From contig CALEPT010000246.1 in assembly GCA_937910385.1 (NCBI GenBank), positions 1 to 8,169 of the forward strand: a stretch of DNA of 8,169 bases, given 5' to 3'. The translations under genes were made by a program, and so were the position numbers. This DNA is from an uncultured Ruminococcus sp. Lineage in GTDB: Bacteria; Bacillota; Clostridia; Oscillospirales; Ruminococcaceae. How positions within the stretch are numbered: the stretch's first letter is position 1; each line of letters starts with the position of its first letter. Shown here in pieces: positions 4,430 to 8,169 of the stretch. The notes under the pieces are model-generated. The model was not told the origin of the DNA. It searched no databases and saw only the letters and a list, made by a program, of their open reading frames with translations.

Positions 4430-6769
4430 ATGAATAGATCCGTATTGAAAAATTTTGCCGTTCAGGCGAGAAATTCTCTCATAGAAGCCGCTGCGATATG
4501 TGCAGCCGGATATGGCGTGACCGAGGGCGGAGAGACTCTTCCCGGAATGAAGCTTTCCGCATGGCAGCAGCGGCTGCGCAGTCAGCTTATCGCGTTTATC
4601 GGCGAAAAAGGTTTTTCTGCTGCAATGGAAGAAGCTGCATATACATGGTTCATAAGGTGCATTGCACTGCGGTATATGGAGGTAAACGGCTTCCTGCCGA
4701 ATGGAATGAAGGTGTTTTCAGGGGCAGGAGAGATCTCATTTCGTTTGATATCAGATCTTTGCAGGGATCTCAGTAAAAGTTTGCCGTGGATCTTTTCAGA
4801 TGAGCATAAGGAATGGACACAGCTGCTTTTTCCTGAGTCTCAGCTTCAAAGAGGAGGGGCGCTCAGACGTATGGTCGAGGATATCCCCGAAGGCGAGTGG
4901 ATAGAAAATGTACAGCTCCTCGGCTGGCTCTATCAGTACTACAACAGCGAGAAAAAGGACAGGGTGTTTTACGATATCAAGCGTAATATAAAAATAAGCA
5001 ACGATAATATCGCGGCGGCAACGCAGATATTTACACCGGAATGGATAGTGAGATACATGGTGGAAAATACTCTTGGAAGACTGTGGCTGAGCTGCGATAG
5101 AGAATGCACACTAATACCCGAATGGAAGTATTATATAAGAGGAGATGAAGCTTTTCCCTCCATTAAAATAGAGCGCCCGGAGGATATCAGATTCATAGAT
5201 CCTTGTATGGGAAGCGGACATATTCTTGTATATGCATTCGATGTTCTCATGCAGATCTACAGATCGTGCGGCAGGAGCGCGTCTGAAGCTGCCGCTTCGA
5301 TAATAGAGAATAATCTGTATGGTCTGGATATAGATAAGCGCGTTCATGCACTTAGCTGTTTTGCTGTTATGATGAAAGCAAGGCATCATGATCCTGATTT
5401 TCTTAAACGCGGCATGATCCCGAATTTTGAGCATTTTCAGGAGCTTCCCGAAAGCAGTGATAATATTGATAAGCCGTTTGTCTCCTTAGCTCAGCAGTTC
5501 AGGCACGCTGATGTTTATGGTTCGCTGATAAGTTCCGCCGAAGTGGAGTGGGATGAAAGCAAAGTCTGTTATGAAACTCCCGTTTATCAACGCCTTTGCA
5601 GGCTATATCGCATACTTTCACTAAAATACGATGTAATATGCACGAACCCTCCGTATATGGGAGGAAGCGGCATGAATACAGAGCTTTCGGCATTCATGAA
5701 AAGAAACTTTGCCGATTACAGCTCCGACCTTTTTTCAGCTTTTACAGTGAGGTGTACTCAGCTTGCCAAAAAAGGCGGGTATCTTGGATTCCTTACGCCG
5801 TATGTGTGGATGTTCATTCAGAGCTATGAGAAAATGCGCAGATATATTTATTCACATACGACAATTGAAAGCCTTATCCAGTTTGAATATTCTGCCTTTG
5901 ATGAGGTGACAGTTCCGGTCTGTGCATTTACGCTAAAAAACGTTCATGAGGAAAGGAACGGTGTATACTTTCGTCTGACAGAATTTCGCGGAGGAATGGA
6001 GATCCAGCGTTTGAAGTTTGTTGAGGCCATCTCAGGAAGAAGCTGCCCCTATCGCTTCGAGGCGAATTCCAAAAGCTTTTCAAGGATACCGGGATCGCCG
6101 GCAGCCTATTGGGTCAGTGAAGCGGTATATCGTGCATATGCCTGTTATCCGCCGTTAGGAACTATTGCGGCTCCGCGAAAGGGAAATTCCACCTCGGATA
6201 ACGACAGATTTCTGCGTCTGTGGCACGAGGTGGATATAAATGAGGTTAACCTGAACTGTAGTGAAATAAACAGGGAGGAAACTCTTATCAGACGCTGGTT
6301 TCCATATAATAAGGGCGGCGGTTACAGAAAGTGGTACGGTTTCAACGATCATCTCATTGACTGGTATGACGATGCAGCGGAAATAAGGAAGATAAAAACT
6401 GCTGTTATTGCAAATTACCGTTACTTTATGAAGCCGGGACTTACATGGTCTACGCTTACGAGCGGAAAATTCAGTATACGCTGTTTCGGGAAGGGATATA
6501 TATTTGATAACGGAGGCTGCTGTATATTTGAACTGGGGGAAAAGCGTGATTACATCTGTGCCCTGTTGAATTCAAATGTATTCGCATATATTTTCGGTCA
6601 GCTGAATCCGACTCTGAATTTTCAGTCGGGCGAGGTTGCGAAGTTCCCCGTAATATTGCGTGAAAACAGCAGGATAGATGAGCTTGCGGAGGAATGCGTT
6701 TCAATTTCAAAGGAGGATTATGACAGCTTCGAGACTTCATGGGATTTCCGCCGTCATCCGCTTGTGTGA
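4430..6769 (+). CDS. pglX: PglX-like adenine-specific DNA methyltransferase, C-terminally short
   Basis: This 779-residue protein is a predicted SAM-dependent N6-adenine DNA methyltransferase of the PglX type, which in BREX phage defence marks host DNA. The N-terminus (LKNFAVQARNSLIEA and AAYTWFIRCIALRYMEVNGF) is PglX-like. QIFTPEWIVRYMVENTLG (199-216) follows. Motif I is DPCMGSGH (257-264), motif IV is NPPY (406-409), and the region from about 500 to 740 resembles the family's target-recognition part. It ends with SFETSWDF..HPLV, a motif that in BREX PglX proteins (usually about 1,100-1,250 aa) is followed by several hundred more residues, absent here. No brxA, brxB, brxC, pglZ or brxL is in the window. 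I chose 4430 because G-rich SD-like sequence (4417-4426) precedes it, whereas the in-frame ATG at 4373 abuts a terminator T-tract. A ten-codon frame (4404-4433) overlaps its start as ATGA. It may be a truncated relic or a solitary methyltransferase. Confidence 0.82.
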   Translation: MNRSVLKNFAVQARNSLIEAAAICAAGYGVTEGGETLPGMKLSAWQQRLRSQLIAFIGEKGFSAAMEEAAYTWFIRCIALRYMEVNGFLPNGMKVFSGAGEISFRLISDLCRDLSKSLPWIFSDEHKEWTQLLFPESQLQRGGALRRMVEDIPEGEWIENVQLLGWLYQYYNSEKKDRVFYDIKRNIKISNDNIAAATQIFTPEWIVRYMVENTLGRLWLSCDRECTLIPEWKYYIRGDEAFPSIKIERPEDIRFIDPCMGSGHILVYAFDVLMQIYRSCGRSASEAAASIIENNLYGLDIDKRVHALSCFAVMMKARHHDPDFLKRGMIPNFEHFQELPESSDNIDKPFVSLAQQFRHADVYGSLISSAEVEWDESKVCYETPVYQRLCRLYRILSLKYDVICTNPPYMGGSGMNTELSAFMKRNFADYSSDLFSAFTVRCTQLAKKGGYLGFLTPYVWMFIQSYEKMRRYIYSHTTIESLIQFEYSAFDEVTVPVCAFTLKNVHEERNGVYFRLTEFRGGMEIQRLKFVEAISGRSCPYRFEANSKSFSRIPGSPAAYWVSEAVYRAYACYPPLGTIAAPRKGNSTSDNDRFLRLWHEVDINEVNLNCSEINREETLIRRWFPYNKGGGYRKWYGFNDHLIDWYDDAAEIRKIKTAVIANYRYFMKPGLTWSTLTSGKFSIRCFGKGYIFDNGGCCIFELGEKRDYICALLNSNVFAYIFGQLNPTLNFQSGEVAKFPVILRENSRIDELAEECVSISKEDYDSFETSWDFRRHPLV

Positions 6770-6902
6770 AGCTAAGGGAAGCTCTATATTTGCCTTATAT
6801 AACATAGTTCCGTTGATTTTCGGTTCATTTTATGATATCCTAATTACAGTAAGGATACGCCTGAGTGTATGAATTGGCAGACAGTCTCAACAAATATAAT
6901 TG
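6770..6902. other. Intergenic stretch after pglX with tRNA-Leu-like fragment
   Basis: No continuation of PglX is seen here in any plus-strand frame; its own frame meets a second stop two codons after the first. At 6863-6884, GAGTGT and GAAT-GGCAGACAG match tRNA-Leu bases 4155-4178 at 19 of 22 aligned positions with one 2-nt gap, covering part of the acceptor stem and the D arm. The remainder of the tRNA is not there. No clear terminator for pglX and no good promoter for the transporter are seen (TATGAT at 6831-6836 lacks a convincing -35 box). Confidence 0.4.
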
Positions 6903-6909
6903 AAGGGAG
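6903..6909 (+). promoter_or_regulatory. Ribosome binding site of the transporter
   Basis: AAGGGAG lies 7 nt before the ATG at 6917. It favours this start over the in-frame ATG at 6869, which has no such site and lies in the tRNA-like fragment. Confidence 0.8.
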
Positions 6910-6916
6910 CGCAATT

Positions 6917-8053
6917 ATGGAACAGAATAATATGGATCTGAGCAGGGCTATGGAAAACAGGAACAAGATAATTATACGGACGAGTGTTATCGGTATTATT
7001 GCCAATATATTCCTCGCAGGCTTCAAAGCGGTCGTAGGAGTTATGGCGAATTCTATTGCTGTTATCCTTGACGCAGTGAACAATCTCAGCGACGCTATGT
7101 CCTCAGTCATAACGATAATAGGCACAAAGCTTGCAGGCAAAAGACCGGATAAAAAACACCCTCTCGGATACGGACGTATAGAATACCTGAGCGCGATGAT
7201 AGTTGCGGCGATAGTTCTTTATGCAGGTATCACATCTCTGGTGGAATCGATAAAGAAGATGATCCACCCTGAAAAAGCGGATTATTCGGTAATATCTCTC
7301 ATTGTAATAGCCTCTGCTGTAGCGGTAAAGCTGATACTGGGTAGTTTTGTTAAAAAAACAGGCGAGAAGGTAAATTCCGGTTCGCTCATAGCTTCGGGCT
7401 CGGACGCATTGTTCGACGCGATACTTTCGGCTTCCGTATTGCTTTCAGCTGTAATATATCTGATATGGGGAGTGGGTCTTGAGCCGTATGTCGGAGTCAT
7501 CATTTCGCTTTTCATTATAAGATCCGGTATAGAAATGCTCACCGATACGCTCGACGAGATACTTGGCAGGCGTGCTGACCGTGAACAGGTAGAGCAGCTC
7601 AAAAAGACGATATGCGAGGAGGAAAACGTCAGCGGAGCATATGACCTGATTCTGCATAGCTACGGTCCGGAAAAGACTATAGGTTCTGTCCATGTAGAGA
7701 TCCCCGATACGCTTACTGCAAACGAGATAGATATGCTTGAAAGGCGTATCTCACAGAGAGTATTTGCAAAGCACGGCGTTATAATGGCAGGTATAGGTAT
7801 ATACTCAATAAATACCGAAAGTGACGAGATAAACGCCATGCGCAGTGAGATAACCCGGGTGATAATGGAGCACGAGGGCGTTTTGCAGCTTCACGGCTTC
7901 TATGCCGATCTTGAGCATAAGACCGTGACCTTTGACGTTATAATCGACTATGCCCTCAAGGACAGGGAATCTCTTTACGAGCATATCAGCGAAGATGTCA
8001 GGAGACTGTATCCCGATTACGAGTTCCATATAAACCTTGATATTGACATATGA
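6917..8053 (+). CDS. Cation diffusion facilitator family transporter (possible Mn exporter)
   Basis: This 378-residue membrane protein is a CDF family divalent metal/proton antiporter. Six membrane helices lie within about residues 20-200. In TM2 the metal-site motif is N55-x3-D59 (NNLSD), and in TM5 it is D163-x3-D167 (DALFD). The KKHPLGYGRIEYL loop after TM2 is a family hallmark. An N-D-D-D site, with no histidine, is known from manganese exporters such as pneumococcal MntE, whereas zinc exporters usually have H-D-H-D, so manganese export is a reasonable inference. The C-terminal cytoplasmic domain (about 205-290) is followed by a second stretch of about 80 residues (MRSEITRVIMEHEGVLQLHG onward) that looks like another copy of the small alpha-beta fold. 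This makes it longer than FieF (300 aa). No yybP-ykoY manganese riboswitch is recognisable upstream. Confidence 0.92.
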   Translation: MEQNNMDLSRAMENRNKIIIRTSVIGIIANIFLAGFKAVVGVMANSIAVILDAVNNLSDAMSSVITIIGTKLAGKRPDKKHPLGYGRIEYLSAMIVAAIVLYAGITSLVESIKKMIHPEKADYSVISLIVIASAVAVKLILGSFVKKTGEKVNSGSLIASGSDALFDAILSASVLLSAVIYLIWGVGLEPYVGVIISLFIIRSGIEMLTDTLDEILGRRADREQVEQLKKTICEEENVSGAYDLILHSYGPEKTIGSVHVEIPDTLTANEIDMLERRISQRVFAKHGVIMAGIGIYSINTESDEINAMRSEITRVIMEHEGVLQLHGFYADLEHKTVTFDVIIDYALKDRESLYEHISEDVRRLYPDYEFHINLDIDI

Positions 8054-8169
8054 TATTTGTATTCTTAGCGAAGTTCTGGCAGCTGTCAAATTCAAAATAG
8101 CCGCTGGCTTCATATGTGCTCTGAAGAAAGAGGTGATTGACCTCTGTAGCACCTTCATACAGCTCATAC
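7998..8169 (-). CDS. 3' part of a leftward gene, possibly broken (right edge)
   Basis: A minus-strand frame is open from the right edge to a TGA ending at 7998. It has no start in the window and so is partial. Its first part, with NHLFLQSTYEASGYFEFDSC, has balanced codon use like the other genes and reads like real protein; such TYE..GYFEFDS..NFA wording reminds me of large surface or adhesin-type proteins of gut clostridia, but that is memory, not a search. After NFA (about 8067) the translation turns nondescript and runs 56 bp into the convergent transporter gene. Natural genes rarely overlap this way, so the coding match may end near 8067 through truncation or frameshift. Confidence 0.4.
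   Translation of the reverse strand, partial: YELYEGATEVNHLFLQSTYEASGYFEFDSCQNFAKNTNIICQYQGLYGTRNRDTVS

Noticed and set aside
5111..5434. Minus-strand 107-codon frame inside pglX
   Set aside because: It is opposite the methyltransferase motif I region and shows no protein-like features.
8129..8145. AGAGGT/ACCTCT hairpin as a terminator for the transporter
   Set aside because: The stem has only 6 bp, no T-tract follows, it lies 76 nt past the stop, and it falls inside the likely minus-strand coding frame.
7805..8167. Minus-strand 120-codon frame opposite the transporter end
   Set aside because: The transporter frame is well supported there; the more protein-like reading of the right edge is in another minus-strand frame starting from base 8168.
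1..8169. CRISPR array, insertion sequence with inverted ends, or rRNA
   Set aside because: No regularly spaced repeats, no transposase besides the serine recombinase, and no rRNA-like sequence was seen by eye.

Overview
The window looks like chromosome of a low-to-mid GC Clostridia bacterium, most likely a Ruminococcus-type member of the Oscillospirales. This is inferred from strong AGGAGG-type ribosome binding sites, a clostridial large serine recombinase with a DUF4368-like tail, a clostridial HD-hydrolase family, an Asn-rich membrane-anchored HtrA, and the codon usage. No database search was possible.

Layout, left to right. (1) A large serine recombinase (81-1733, +) follows a long imperfect hairpin (1-46) that runs into the window edge. 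Such genes usually sit at one end of an integrative element, so the rest of that element probably lies to the left and its right end may fall in 1734-1877. (2) A small HD-domain phosphohydrolase (1878-2390, -) diverges from a membrane-anchored HtrA-like serine protease (2663-3982, +). The 272-nt spacer carries a good leftward promoter, a rightward -10 element, and repeat motifs that look like operators. (3) A type II tRNA-Leu(GAG) gene (4153-4237, +) has a consensus sigma-A promoter and an intrinsic terminator. (4) A second terminator-like hairpin lies between the tRNA and a PglX-type adenine DNA methyltransferase (4430-6769, +). (5) A cation diffusion facilitator transporter (6917-8053, +) follows. 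(6) At the right edge, an open minus-strand frame has protein-like content and is probably the end of a leftward gene, possibly broken.

The most notable part is the pglX segment. The gene carries the methyltransferase motifs and a putative target-recognition region but stops just after the FETSWDF..HPL motif, where full-length BREX PglX proteins continue for several hundred residues. No other BREX gene is in the window. It is bounded on the left by tRNA-Leu, and on the right by a short stretch resembling the 5' half of the same tRNA. This suggests a remnant of a defence island inserted at a tRNA locus, or a solitary methyltransferase lineage.

The remaining genes are ordinary housekeeping or stress functions (envelope proteolysis, metal export, nucleotide-type hydrolase) and do not form one operon. 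The recombinase, the HD gene, htrA, the tRNA and pglX are separated by terminators or divergent promoters.
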